Assembly (NCBI RefSeq): GCF_029962835.1
Contig: NC_080578.1
Location: 102,155,759-102,219,758, forward strand
DNA length: 64,000 nt
Origin: Magnolia sinica
Taxonomy: Eukaryota; Streptophyta; Magnoliopsida; Magnoliales; Magnoliaceae
Reading direction: 5' to 3'
Part shown: positions 31,420 to 42,946 of the stretch, in pieces
How positions within the stretch are numbered: position 1 is the stretch's first letter
How the letters are laid out: every line of letters begins with the position of its first letter
Notes under the pieces: model-generated
What the model was told of the DNA's origin: nothing
Databases searched by the model: none
The model's input: the letters and a program-made list of their open reading frames with translations, nothing else
Translations under genes and position numbers: made by a program

Positions 31420-31795
31420 TTTCATTCATAGTAATAGAGAGATACAATAAGAATGAAAAAAAAAAACCAAACAAATTGGGAGAAATACATTTGGGAGGGG
31501 CTGCCAAGAAAAGGAGACAGCCCTTCCTATCATAAGGGCGAAAGTAGGGAAAAGAGCTTATCCCTCGCGAATTGAGCCTAAGACCACTCTATCTAAGAAA
31601 AGGGGGCCTAGAAGGGAGGGAGGGAGATCTCCAAGCGCCTTGAAATCTCGATTGGCTTGCGCCCCCACTTCCCAATCTAGCGAGCCCGTCTGCCACTGCA
31701 TTACCCTCTCTAAAAACGTGGGTGAAGTGGACCTCCATCGAAGCCTTTGGAGACAGGTCACTTGCTAAAAGCAAAGTGGCACATAGTCGTATGCA
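31419..31795 (-). pseudogene. LINE 3' fragment (plant L1), RNase H tail
   Basis: On the minus strand, VHFTHVFREGNAVADGLARLGS is the C-terminal end of the plant LINE RNase H domain, after a frameshifted stretch with the same motif. A 3' end with poly-pyrimidine tail at 31419 fits plant L1. 5'-truncated; reverse transcriptase absent. Confidence 0.75.
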
Positions 31796-31796
31796 T

Positions 31797-32640
31797 GTCT
31801 AAAGATAAGACAAAGAAACGAATGGCACGTGGCCCTAATTCGTATAACATGTGTGAACAAAGCGGTTGTTCGGCAAGTCTATAAAAGATCCACTGAGATG
31901 GGGGTCTTATCACAATTCTGGATATGCCCGGTAAGTCCATCTTATATAATCCTTCTAAAATGGGAGATCTTTCTAGAGACGTTCGATGCTCTCATGGCAA
32001 TTACGAAGATTCAAGAATTGGAACAATATCGGAGTGGATGCAAAACCATGGGTTCGGGATCGATCCGGGTCTACCAAGACTGATCCCATAAGATCCACGG
32101 ATCTCCACGAGTACATTGGTTAAAAAACAGTTTCTGATATGCAAAGATCTCTTTGGCCAGGATGGAATGATCAAAGAACAACTGAGCGACGTGATTGTCA
32201 AGAATCCTGAATAAGTAAGGAAACCCGGCGAGGGTTTTGTCGCCTCTTAAAGCTATAAAAGGAGAACGGGATGAACAACTCCAATCTCATGCCAAACATA
32301 ATCTATCTAAACAATGCAACACTGCCCTTTTATCTTTTATCTTGGTTTTTACTTTCCTCCACTTTTGTCCAACCATGTTGCAGAATATATGAGGTTTAGG
32401 TTAGCATTGATTATTACTATCCAGCGTCATTGTTGCAGTACGCTTAGGAGTAGTATAAATATCCACGACCTTCCGTCATTGGATCCTGATCAACCATATC
32501 CTTACTTGAAAAATCATACGTCCTGGTGACCAATTCACCTCGATTGTTTGTCCAACAAGCAATCATAGGTATTTATCTGTCATTTATTTCTCTACCGTGA
32601 TTTATTTCTCTATCGATTGTATTGAGCTTTATATATACAT
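31797..32640 (+). other. Possible old LTR remnant, no gene recognised
   Basis: About 760 bases of non-MITE text with ctataaaaggag at about 32261 and a pyrimidine-rich following stretch, ending near gtccaacaagcaatca. This is the style of an LTR with a TATA box. I found no partner LTR and no target duplication. Long frames here are not convincing. Confidence 0.25.
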
Positions 32641-34480
32641 AAATAAAATCAGGGCATTTTTAGCCTCTTTAGTTTTAAATCTGTTCATCTGCATTCCGTT
32701 GAGATATAGAAAGTTAAATTAAGATTGGTGAAAGAAAAGTCTTTAAATGCAAGGGAAAAAGAATTCAATTGGAGGACTAACCCCTACCATTTCCAAATTG
32801 TTTGATCGTTGTAACCATCAGTGGTTGAAAGGGTGGTCGAGTGCTTGAATTCAATCTTAAACGGTCTTTCACAATGACGGGGGCACCAATATTCAATCAA
32901 ACTTGAGTCGAGTATGATTTTAGCATGCTTGCACTATCCTAATCGCACACGCTAACTGAATAATGACACTCCCCAACACATATAGCCTCCTATTTAATTG
33001 AATCACACAAACAACGTGAGCCAAAAAATGAGGCAAATTCAAAACTCCGGTGCGCCGTATGACAAGAAAAAGTGGGTAGGGAAATTCCTAGCATTGAAAT
33101 CTCCCTAGGGTCCACTATGATGTACGCTATCCGTACCATTTATAAGGTCATTACTACTAAGATGAACAGAAAACACAAAAATCTTAGCCTAATCTAAAAC
33201 TTTTGTAGCCTATGAATGTTTCAATAGTTGACGTTTAATCATTGTTTATTGTTGTGCACCACCCTTGAGTTTTGGATCTACCTCATTTTTATGGTCTTAA
33301 CATGATCTTGGAAAATGGATGGAGTGAAATTTTCACAAACATCATGCAGGTCCATCCTAACTTCCCAAGTTTCTGGTAGGCTCCGCTGTGATGTATGTGC
33401 TTTATCCACGTTGTCTATCTAATTTTCCAGCTTACATTAGGGCATGAGCCAAAAAATGAAGTAGATCCAAAGAAGTGTCCTACACCACAAGAAACAATGG
33501 GGATAACTATCATTGGAAACTTCCTAGGGCCCAATATGATATATTTAAAATAAAATTTAAAAAAAAACTTTATCTATGAAAAGAGAAGTTCCGGAGCAAT
33601 GAAACTTACTAAACGGGTGCTCTAACCAACTGAGCTATGAAAGCTGTTTATTTAATTATGATGTTTATTTATTATGGAACCATTCAAAAGGTCACAAAGA
33701 GTTGGGAGAATGAAAATACAAATATACAATTATGAGGTTGATTCAAAACCTCTATGAACCCAAGAAGCTTTCCATGGTGGCCGTACAATCCCCACTGTTT
33801 CCTATGATAGGGTGCACTTAAGCTTTGAATTTATTTTTTTTTAAATTTTAAAATTATTATTATTTTGGGCTCATGCCATAGAATGGGCTGGAAAAATGGA
33901 TGGATGGCATGGATAAAACATAAACATCATGGTGAGCCCACGGCAGGGAATAAATACAAAAGAAAATCTATAGTCAAATGCTGGGAAGCTCACTACGCGT
34001 GTTCTTCACCTTCGGACATCTTAACTACTCATCCAGACAGGGCTATGCGAGGCCACCATGCTGTACCACCATGCTGTATGGGTTTTATCCACGCTATCCA
34101 TTTATTTTGTCAAATCATTTTAGAATATGAACCCATAAATGAGGCGGATCCGAGGCTCAAGTGGACTATAGAGTGGAGAATGAAAGCGCACCATTAAAAA
34201 TTTCTGGGAGCCTCTGTAGTTCTGATCCAGCTGATATCGTTTTCCCTTACTGGTTTATGTGAACTTATACGCAAGTTGAATATATGACAAATAACCATCC
34301 CGGTGGACCTTAAAAAGATTTCAACGGTGGACATCATCACCACCATTGCTTACTGTGGGGTGGTCCAATGGATCTTCCTCCCTTTTCGGTTCATATCTAA
34401 AAATAATCTCAAAAATTAGATGAATGATGTGGATATAACTCATACATCACGTGCCACATAGCCCCTGCCCGAACCCAGTT
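32641..34480. repeat. MITE-rich intergenic stretch
   Basis: At least three overlapping or adjacent copies of the dominant repeat (33000-33350, 33360-33560 and 33680-33950, 34050-34460), recognisable by ccatgatgtatg, gaccttataaatgg, ggtggacattcaatc-type text. No complete inverted ends could be paired. Nothing protein-coding. Confidence 0.6.
33605..33644 (-). pseudogene. 5' half of a tRNA-Thr(AGU)-like gene
   Basis: The minus strand reads GCTTTCATAGCTCAGTTGG then TTAGAGCACCCGTTTAGTAA: acceptor strand, D arm (A box TAGCTCAGTTGG), the anticodon stem and a loop with AGT in the anticodon position. The 3' half (variable loop, T arm with B box, acceptor) is missing; sequence changes abruptly after the loop. 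Not a working tRNA. Confidence 0.7.
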
Positions 34481-34835
34481 CGTTGAAGCCAGGACAGGAT
34501 GCAGTCTACTTCCAAAAAGAAGTAGGGCTAAAAGTCCGGCGGGTTCAACTTAACTGACGCAGCATTGGGTTGCACTCGGGTGAGATGTATCAGGTTCAGT
34601 CTCGGGCTGCCTGAGCCAATCCTAACCTTATTGATATATAAGTTACTTACAAATTATAATTGAGTGCGGATCATCTGTGTTGAAGGCATAGGAAATTCCA
34701 GTGCCAACAGGTGTCATTGGTTCACGTCATTTCTGTGACTCAAGCTAATAAGATACGCCCGATTTCTCTCCCAAATAGCTTGCGTGCTACACAACATGAT
34801 TTTTTAGAGTAGTTGTTCTATATTTTTTTTGTTTG
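34481..34835. other. Intergenic, no gene recognised
   Basis: Words such as cccgaacccagttcg and ggcgggttcaact suggest another degenerate DNA transposon, but ends could not be paired. Confidence 0.4.
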
Positions 34836-35576
34836 GAGGCTGCTGTAGGGGGCAATTCCGGTTGATGATAGTATCCAAGGGAAAGGGATTCAGCTCGCCA
34901 CGAAATCTGTTTTTTGTGAGGATTATCCGGGTCTTAGGCCTAACTCTAAATCGTTGTCACACTTGTTTATAAAAGGAAGCTTGGCAACTAAGGTATGGAA
35001 GTACTTTAGCGATATTTAACATCCTTCGGTCCAGGAGCGACTGAACTGCTGGTGGCAGCACCTCAGTGTTGCGGCATATAAACCCCTCTTATTCTATGGG
35101 AAATCTGGAGAGCTAGGAATGAGACAAGGCTCGATGGCAGTCTGGCCTTGTTGACAGTGGTAGTAAACCGAGTGAAGTGGAGATTGGGGAGGGCTGATGG
35201 TGGTAAATCGAGGCCTAGATCCCAGTCACTGATCCAATCCCTAGTTCTTCGAGAACTAGGGATGTCCTGGCCTCCTCCAGCAAAAATGTTCGCTATTGTG
35301 AGGTGGATCAGGTCGGGGGAGGGTAGGGAGAAATTGAATGTGGATAGGTCCGTTAAAAAGAACCTATGGTTATCGGGGGGAGGTGGCATCTGCAGAGATA
35401 TCAATGGGAATCTCTTCTTCGCGTTCGTCAATGGCTATAGAGAGGGTTCGAATAACAAGTCTGAGCTTCGAGCGTTGCACGATGGAATGACACATTGTGT
35501 GAACCTCGAGATAAATAGAGTGGTTATCAAATCAAACTCGAAATTTGTGGTTGATTTCTTTTATGAGCAGTCCAAT

Positions 35577-36785
35577 TGATGCAGGATATGAAAATTAAAT
35601 ATGATATGCAAGATTTCAAGCTTAAGATCATGTTAGTTCAGAAATAATTACACAAATTCCATATCCCACATGAAAGTCCAAACATTCAATTAAGGGGAAT
35701 CCATGCGGGTCTAGGCTTACACATGATAAGGCTGGATCAATAAAAATTATGAACCAAAAAATACTCAAAGATAAGAAATAATCATCCACGCATATATAGT
35801 AATTAGTCCCTAATCTAATGGATTCAGAAATTTCAATTCGGGGAACCCTAGGGTAAGAAAATTGGCAAATAATTTAGGAAAAACGTAATCTAGGGCTAGG
35901 ATTCATGAAAAACAACTATGAGAGGATAAAAACCTGCACTAAAAGACGATTCCGCGTGTGGACAGCAATAATGGCCAGACGGACATGCGTGTGATCCCGG
36001 CTGCACATGTATGGGGCCCACTATTCAGAAAAAGGCTACCTTAGCCCTGGTCGGCCAGGGATGGTCTCCAAAACTCCCAAATCTCAGATTGATCCGATGT
36101 ACGATTTGTGCGTGGTGCTCCGCTAAAGTTTCAGCTCGCCTGTGGGCCGAAATCTAGAAACCTACTGTAATGAAGAAATCTGATGCAACAAAAGGACGAA
36201 TTTGAAGTACGAATGGTAGGGGAAGATGGAAAAAAAGATGATGGAGGATGGGAGTTAATCGGGATCGATATGGCTTCGTACCACGGTAGTTAGCCCTTTG
36301 AAAAAGGAGGGCTTTGCACCCACTTTTCAATTCTTCCACAACTCACGAAGAGAGCAGAAAAATAAAGCAGAAATTTTTTTATTAACTTCAATGAATTAAA
36401 ATAACTACAAGGGGTGCCTATTTATATGAAAAATCCTGTACCCTAAAACTCACACCATGTGCGCAACCTATTACTTGTCGATGAAGTAAACTAAAATAAA
36501 AACCAAACAGAGAAATCTAAAGCGTTCATAATGTTCTAAATAATAACAATAAATAAAATCTAAAATATGAAATCAATCCGACGAGTAGGCCACGATCATG
36601 AGATCCCATGATGGGTTTTTCTTAATTATCGGGCCCAATCTTTTGAACCAAATTTTGTCTTCTAGGTAGAAAGCCCTCCCTAGAGGTCGTCATTGAGACA
36701 GATCGATGGTGCGGCCCTCCTGCTTCGTGCGTACGTGCGTAGGTGAGGCGGCGTGCATGCACATATGCGCGAGATGTCCCCATCA
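35577..36785 (-). repeat. 3' LTR of the chromovirus
   Basis: 1209 bp, starting TGATG and ending CATCA. Direct repeat of 38607-39821. Confidence 0.95.
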
Positions 36786-36839
36786 ATTCTCCTTGGCTGC
36801 GAAGATTTCACCACTGGCAAAATAAAAATCTTGAACTAC

Positions 36840-38360
36840 TCAAGGACGTCAAGATCAAGTCTCTGAAGCTCCTCTGCAGTGAGCCACGTGCTGTCTGATG
36901 CTGGACGTGACTTCCACTTGACCAGGTACTTCTGAAACTTGCCGTCCAACATTAAAACTATCCGATGGTCCAGGATATCCTCTATTTCCTCTCTAGGTGT
37001 GTAAAGGTTTGGTATAGGAGGGAGTGACTGAGAAGAAATTCAGGAAGAATAGGCATGGGAGGTAGAGGTTGAGAAAATGGGTTGATCATGGGTAGGTATG
37101 GGACGTAGAGGCTGGAAAAATAGGTCGGGAAGGGTAGGTATAGGACATAAAAGCTGAGAAGATAGGTCAGGACAGGTAGGTATGAGAGGTAGAGGCTGGG
37201 AAAATGAGTCGGAATGGATAAGTATGGGAGGTAGAGGTTGGAAAAATGGGTCGAGAGGGGTAGATATAAGACGTAGTGACTGGGAAGATGAGTCGAGATG
37301 GATAGGTATGAGAGGTAGAGGCTGGAAAAATGAGTCAGGAGGGGGCGATGGATCAATGAAAAGGTCTGATGAATTAGAATGGTTAGGCGAAAGGCTAGAC
37401 AGCGCATCAATGGCCCCTTGAAATGCAATTAGATCCTCCACATTGAATGTGAACTAATCCCATGGAGGGTGAAAGATTTGCTACATACGCATTAAGACCG
37501 TTTCGTTTTATAATTTTGACGGGTCCAGCACTACGCGCGTGTAACTTACGAACGGCCTCTGGAGGATACCACTCGGGCCTGATGCGGACCATCACAGAAT
37601 CCCTTACATTGAATTCTTTGAAACATTTATGCTGGTCTGTAGAAAATTTGTAATGTTCATTACTGTAGTGATCTTCTGCCTGATTTCTTGATGCCATGAA
37701 TGAATATGATATATAAAAGACTCTGCAGGCTCTACTGACTTATGGGATAGTGACATAGAGACAAGATTAATAGGTTTCTCAGTTTTATAACTAGTAACGA
37801 CTTCATAAGGACTGAGACCTGTGGACCTATTGATAGAACTATTAAACGCAAACTCGGCTGTAGGTATCATGGTGTCCCATGTTCTGATGTACTCTATATC
37901 CCTCCTAGGGGGAGACTCATCCAGTAGATCATTAGGAAAGACATCACAAAACTCATCTACTACCAGAATGGCCTCAGTGGATAACTCTATACTAACCTCT
38001 GGGGCACTCTCTTTAGCCATAAGGCCATACGTGTTGTGCCACTCAAAATAGTGGTCTTGATGCCCCTGTTGGGGTGAGTGCATGCCCATGATTGATTTCT
38101 TGCCCACCTCCATTCATTGGTCTATCCTCCTGGCCACCTGCCTGAGATTGGACATCTACCCCAATGCTGGGATTTGTCCTGGCGGAGGCCTTTAGTTGGA
38201 TAATGCACACATCAAATTGATCAAAGCGTTGGTCTATATATTGTTCATAGCACTTACCTAAATACTCGATTTGCTGGGACAACTTGTTCATTGACTCTAA
38301 CAGTTGCTCCATGTTTAGTGTAGGGTGTAAGCCAAAACCATGACCCGTACGTGTGGGCAT
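36840..38360 (-). pseudogene. Coding remains of the chromovirus
   Basis: In element order: gag start (about 38310-38120, MEQLLESMNKLSQQIEYLG), a pre-RT block (VVDEFCDVFPNDLLDESPP), integrase end (AEFAFNSSINRSTGLSPYEVV; then VRDSVMVRIRPEWYPP and LHARSAGPVKI at about 37500-37620), a Pro-rich repeat region, and a chromodomain at about 36845-37000 (ILDHRIVLM, YLVKWKSRPASDSTW). The chromodomain after integrase defines chromoviruses and tends to steer insertion to marked heterochromatin. Most of protease, RT and integrase is absent. Confidence 0.8.
37045..37345 (-). repeat. 42-bp minisatellite between integrase and chromodomain
   Basis: About seven units of 42 bp with ggtaggtatgagaggtagag-like text. 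On the minus strand it encodes a 14-residue Pro-rich repeat (PLPPIPTHPDSFFQ-like). A multiple of three keeps the frame. Confidence 0.85.
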
Positions 38361-38590
38361 ACACTGGTTAACTCAACCTAAGGACTTTCTATGACGACTA
38401 TATGTGTCTAAAAACTAAATGACCCTACGAGACTCTATATGAAGGAGACTACACACCGTTATGAAAATTCAGCTATATATATATCAGGGACTACGGTTTT
38501 CTAGCAGTTATATGTGATAGACTGGATGCATGAATGACTCAAACAAACTAAACCCTAAATATGTGGTGAATTCCCTTACAAGAACCCTAA

Positions 38591-38602
38591 GCTCTGATAC
38601 CA
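38591..38602 (-). other. Primer binding site of the chromovirus
   Basis: TGGTATCAGAGC on the minus strand, next to the 5' LTR: the standard initiator tRNA-Met primer site of chromoviruses and copia elements. Confidence 0.9.
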
Positions 38603-38606
38603 AATT

Positions 38607-39821
38607 TGATGTAAGACATGAAAATTAAATATGATATGTGAGATTTTAGGCTTAAGATCACGTTAGTTCAAAAACAATTATACAAATTCCATATCCCACA
38701 TGAAAGTCCAAACATTCAATTAAGGGGAATCTATGCGGGTCCAGGCTTACACATGCTAGGGCTGGATCAATAAAAATTATGAACTAAACAATATTCAAAG
38801 ATAAGAAATAATCATCCACGTATGCATAGCAATCAGTCCCTAATCCAAAGGATTCAGAAATTTCAATTCGGGGAACCCTAGGGTAAGAAAATTGACAAAT
38901 AACTTAGGAAAAACGTAATATAAGGCTAGGATTCATGAAAAACGGTTATGAGAGGATAAAAGAGGATAAAAACCTAAGCCAAAAGACGATCCCATGTATG
39001 AACAACAACAATGACTAGACGGATGTGCGTGTGATCCCGGCTGCATATGTGTGGGACACACTATTCAGAAAAGGCCACCTTGACCCTGGTCGGCCAGGGA
39101 TGGTCTCCAAAACTCTCGAATCTCAGCTCGATTCGATGTACGGTTTATGTATGGTGCTCCACCGAAGTTTCAGCTCACCTGCGGGCCGAAATCTGGAAAC
39201 CTGCTGTAATGAAGAACTTTGATGCAACAAAAGGACGAATTCAAAATACGGATGGTGGGGGAAGATGGAAAAAAAGATGGAGGATGGGAGTTAATCGGAA
39301 TCGATGTGGCTTCGCACCACGGTAGTTATCCCTTCGAAAAGGGAAGGCTTCACACCTACTTTTGAATTCTTCCACAACTCATGAAGAGAGTAGAAAATTA
39401 AAGTAGAAAATTTTTTATTAACTTCAATGAATCAAAAGAACTACAAGGGGTGCCTATTTATAGGGAAAATCCTATACCCCAAAACTCGCACCATGTGCGC
39501 AACCTATTACTTGGCGATGAAGTAAACTAAAATAAAAATCAAACAGAGAAATCTAAAGCGTTCACAATATTCTAAATAATAACAATAAACAAAACCTAAA
39601 ATATGAAATCAATCCGACGAGTGGGCCACGATTATGAGATCCCATGATGGGCTTTTCTTGATTATCGGGCCCAATCTTTTGAACCAAACTTCATCTTCTA
39701 GGTAGGAGGTCCTCCTTGAACGTCATCATCGAGACAAATCGATGGTGGGGCCCTCCTACTCCGTGCATACGTGCGTAGGTGAGGCGGTGTGCGTGCACGT
39801 ATGCGTAAGATGTCCCCATCA
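38607..39821 (-). repeat. 5' LTR of the chromovirus
   Basis: 1215 bp, paired with 35577-36785. Roughly one base in ten differs. Confidence 0.95.
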
Positions 39822-40183
39822 CCAATAGTGCATAGAAATGGAGGTACTGGCTAACCCGTATAAAAGGTCAAAAAAATAGGGGAACCTTTAAGGTCTCCTT
39901 AATTATGAGAGAAGGTAATGCGCCAGCGGACGGGTTGGCCAAGGAAGGAAGTGATAGTCAAGGGTATCAGTGTTTCAGGAAGGCCTCCGACCTTCCTCTC
40001 CTCATTAGGGGCCTGTATCTGTTAGATAAGGTGGGAATGGGATCAATTAGAGAGCTTTAGGCGGATTTTTTTGTATAAAACGATAGGCGGGCTAACCTTT
40101 TTTCTAGCTGGAAGCCGCCCGAATAGTCAGAGTCATGTAATGTTTTTTGTGAGATCAATGTAAATAGTTTTGAATTAAAAAAC

Positions 40184-40186
40184 AAA

Positions 40187-40232
<46 letters not shown>
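40184..40232. repeat. (CATA)n/(TA)n microsatellite at a LINE tail
   Basis: CATA units and TA units directly following the A-rich LINE tail, a usual place for such runs. Confidence 0.9.
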
Positions 40233-41120
40233 ATAAATTAATGTAATAACGAAAGTATTAATATGTATCCACCTAACCAACCTGACCGAGCCCACTTAGG
40301 TTGGGCTTGGGTGGAGAATTCCCAACCTGAGATTGGGTTGGGTTGGGTTGAGGTATAGGAACTTTGGATTTGGTTAGGGTTGAGCACCAACTGGACCCAA
40401 CCAACCTGACTTTCAGCCCTAAGAAGAAGTGGCAAAAATTTTCTATGTCTTCTTAAAAAAATGGCAATTCAATTTTGTCAACCTCTCCTCCATTAAAGTA
40501 AATGTTCACGTACAGCTCATAGATTCCTTTCTTTCCCTCCAACGTGTCATTTATAGGGAACATCTGATCTGCTAAAAGGGCGGGCCACCAAATGTCTATT
40601 CGTTAGGGGGCTTCACATTCGAAATTGATAGGGAGCCAAGGGTACAATTCATTTTATGGCTATGGATCACCTAATGAGTAGATTGGTCTAATATTTTTTC
40701 CTGTAAAAGATGTCTATGGTGCAACCACGTTTTGAACAGCTTGGACCATCACACAAAATGATGTGTTAGTAGGAAACAAATCTTCGTACAGAAAGTGCAC
40801 ATAGGAGTTTTTGCATGTGAAGGCGTTTAAACAGAGGGAGTACAGAGTAATGTCTCAGGAGGGATCCACAAGTCGGGCCTCACCTATCATATAACAAGCA
40901 AAGCAGGAAGCTGCGGAGGGGGAGATCGAACTTCTCCCTAAAAAGCTCCCGTCGCCCTCTCATGTTGACTACAACAACAACCCCTGTTCCTTCATCAGCC
41001 CGATTGCATACAAAGCCTTAAAGTGGGACTAGGATTGCACACAGAAAGATACATGCACAATGGGCCACACACATGTTGACTTGTACATGCAGAAGAGAGG
41101 ATTCTCACCTCTCTCTCTCT
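40233..41120. other. Intergenic; one small DNA-transposon-like segment
   Basis: 40255-40430 carries cccaaccaacctgac and aggttgggcttgggt, in inverse relation, like a small hAT-type MITE. The remainder shows no gene. Confidence 0.45.
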
Positions 41121-41129
41121 CTAAATGAT

Positions 41130-41240
41130 AATGCCTACGAGGCTAAGGTGTCTAAGGTTCTCTCTTGTTGCAGTCTTTGCCCATGGTTCAATTGTAGATG
41201 GAGTGTTTCAACCCTAAGGTCATGGTTTGAGTGCCCATAT

Positions 41241-41275
<35 letters not shown>
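41130..41275 (+). mobile_element. SINE-like segment
   Basis: gtttcaaccctaaggtcatg then a B-box-like ggtttgagtgccc, ending in (GT)n. The phrase gtttcaac..aaggtc and a GT-rich end recur in the SINEs at 56181 and (inverse) 61200. No clear A box. Confidence 0.4.
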
Positions 41276-41317
<42 letters not shown>

Positions 41318-41318
41318 C
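41240..41318. repeat. (GT)n(GA)n microsatellite
   Basis: About 17 GT followed by about 20 GA units. Confidence 0.95.
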
Positions 41319-41390
41319 TTGTTGTGTCCTCTTCCTTTAAGATGAGGTTTTATTTGTAAGAAAGAATTAGGATTTTAGAGAGAACAATAA

Positions 41391-42330
41391 TTTTTTTTGA
41401 AGGGAGATTTCTGCTATTTCATAAATGGGAGCACAAAGGCTATATAACCAGATGCATATCAGGATGGGCCAATCAACAAAAAGAGATAGGGCCCCTTATC
41501 ATATGGAAAGACAAAATGAGAGAAAAGGACAGGAGAAGGCTAGGCAACACGCAGGTTGCCTAAGCCAACTTTATTAAGAAACAGGAGGCCCCTCACGGGC
41601 GAGTGAAGGTCTTTAGAAGCGCGAAAAAAAGAGATCCATCTGGCCTTCACTCCCCAAACGCACCAGACCATCGGCCACTGAGTTGGCCACCTTGGGCATA
41701 TGGGAGATGAGGATCTCCATGTTACTCCTGATGGATTTTATTCTCAATATCTAGTACAACATGTTCCAAGAGGGAGTATTGGTATTGGAAAGGAGCTTCA
41801 CCACCGAGCTAGAATGGCTAGCAACTTCCACTCTACCATAGCCTAAAGACTTGCATTGGATTAAGCCATCCAGGATGGCGTTAATTTCGGCCCTCGAGTT
41901 TGAAATGAACCCATATGCCTTAGAGAACGTGAATAGGAATTCCCCTTTTTGGTTTTTACCTACCTCACCTCCTCTTGAAAGGCTCAGGTTGCCTCTTGTT
42001 GAGCCATCAACATTGAGTTTAATCCAGTCGTGCTGAAGCCTAGACCATTTGACGACAATAATGTTGGGAGGATTAGAAGGCTGCGTTTTGATTCCCATCA
42101 TGTTAAGAGGGATAAACCAGTTCCTTTTCAGGGATTTTGGGAGGGGCAATAGGGGTCTGATAAGGTTGATCCGAGATTGAACACCACCAGTTATCGCGGA
42201 GACTCGCACTTGGCAGTTATCAAATTTGTCGCTATTCTTGGCCTTCTACAATTCCTGGAAGATGGAGGAAGGAATGAAACCTTTGAGAAGGCACATGTTT
42301 CTTGAGTAGGGAGATGTTGACTGTTGAGGG
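41391..42330 (-). pseudogene. LINE 3' part with RNase H domain
   Basis: Poly-A tail at 41391-41398 on the minus strand. RNase H domain at about 42070-41760: DWIKLNVDGSTRGN, SRGGEVGKNQKGEFLFTF, SRAEINAILDGLIQC. The first 150 bases upstream read as the RT zinc-binding linker in a shifted frame. It may belong to the LINE at 44874-48880, cut by the foldback-like element with loss of about 1 kb, or be an independent copy. Confidence 0.75.
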
Positions 42331-42395
42331 TCAAATATTGCATATCAGACCCAGTTATTGCATGAATTTACAAGCATGATACCGTTTAATAGCCT

Positions 42396-42946
42396 GACTT
42401 AATCATGTTTGTGATGCAGAGTGTATTTACAAGCATGAACTGAAAAAGAGTGCTTAAACCATGGATTTAACGCTCTGATGACACCCAAGGCAAGGGACGG
42501 ACTCTAGGGGACCAAGATCGATGGAATTATACACCAGGGATCCGAGGAAATCAAGCCATTCACGTTAAAGAGGCCCGAAATTGGTGAAAAATGTAAGATC
42601 ACATAGTTCTCGCCATCTGATTGGTTCAAAACTTCATACATGGCCTGAGGGCCATAAATCAACCGTACATATCAAATTTCAGCCCTCGGATCACTATGGA
42701 AGTACCCCAACTGACAGATTAACCCATAAACCATTGATTCTGGCCCGCCTGATATCTAGATATACTCCAATTTTGGTCTCAACCCATTAAATTAGATGGA
42801 AAACCAGATGGATGATGTGGATTTACCAAAAGAAGCAAGGTGGGTCCCACTTTACGCGCATGCGTGTGCACAGCACACGTAGACTCACAGCGCACCGAAC
42901 CAACTAAAGCGGGTCAACAGCGCTGACCCGCGTCTTCTTCCCAATA
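42396..42946. repeat. Left arm of the foldback-like element
   Basis: From gacttaatcatgtttgtgat to cttcttcccaatacc. It differs from the right arm by a 13-base palindromic insert (cagcgctgaccc region) and scattered substitutions. Confidence 0.9.

Larger units (their letters stand above)
35577..39821 (-). mobile_element. Ty3/gypsy chromovirus, old and internally reduced
   Basis: Direct LTRs of 1209 and 1215 bp (TGATG...CATCA), target duplication CCAAT (35572-35576, 39822-39826), a primer site matching initiator tRNA-Met (complement of 38591-38602) and a purine tract AAGGAGAAT before the 3' LTR. The interior is only about 1.8 kb and holds remains of gag, the start of RT, the integrase end and a chromodomain. 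The LTRs differ by roughly 10 per cent, mostly transitions, so it is far older than the two Tat-like elements. It is a broken fossil lacking most of pol; it lies within a LINE. Confidence 0.95.
34840..40183 (+). pseudogene. LINE 3' part (plant L1) split by an LTR element
   Basis: Zinc-binding RT-associated text (SHLFIKGSLATKVWKYF, about 34950) is followed by an RNase H domain (KLNVDRSVKKN, SGGGGICRDINGNLFFAF, NNKSELRALHDGM) up to 35576. It continues after the LTR element at 39827 (REGNAPADGLAKEGS, about 39920) to an A-rich tail at about 40160-40183. The LTR element thus entered the RNase H region. 5'-truncated; stops are present before the RNase H part. Confidence 0.85.

Noticed and set aside
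37040-37345. CRISPR-like periodic array
   Set aside because: Units are contiguous without unique spacers and the genome is a plant; likewise for the 46-bp and 167-bp arrays.
37040-37441. Pro-rich protein as a host gene
   Set aside because: It lies between integrase remains and the chromodomain of an LTR element; a minisatellite of that element.
42581-42790. Open frame repeated at 44479-44688
   Set aside because: The same frame read in the two inverted arms; only an echo of the arm duplication.
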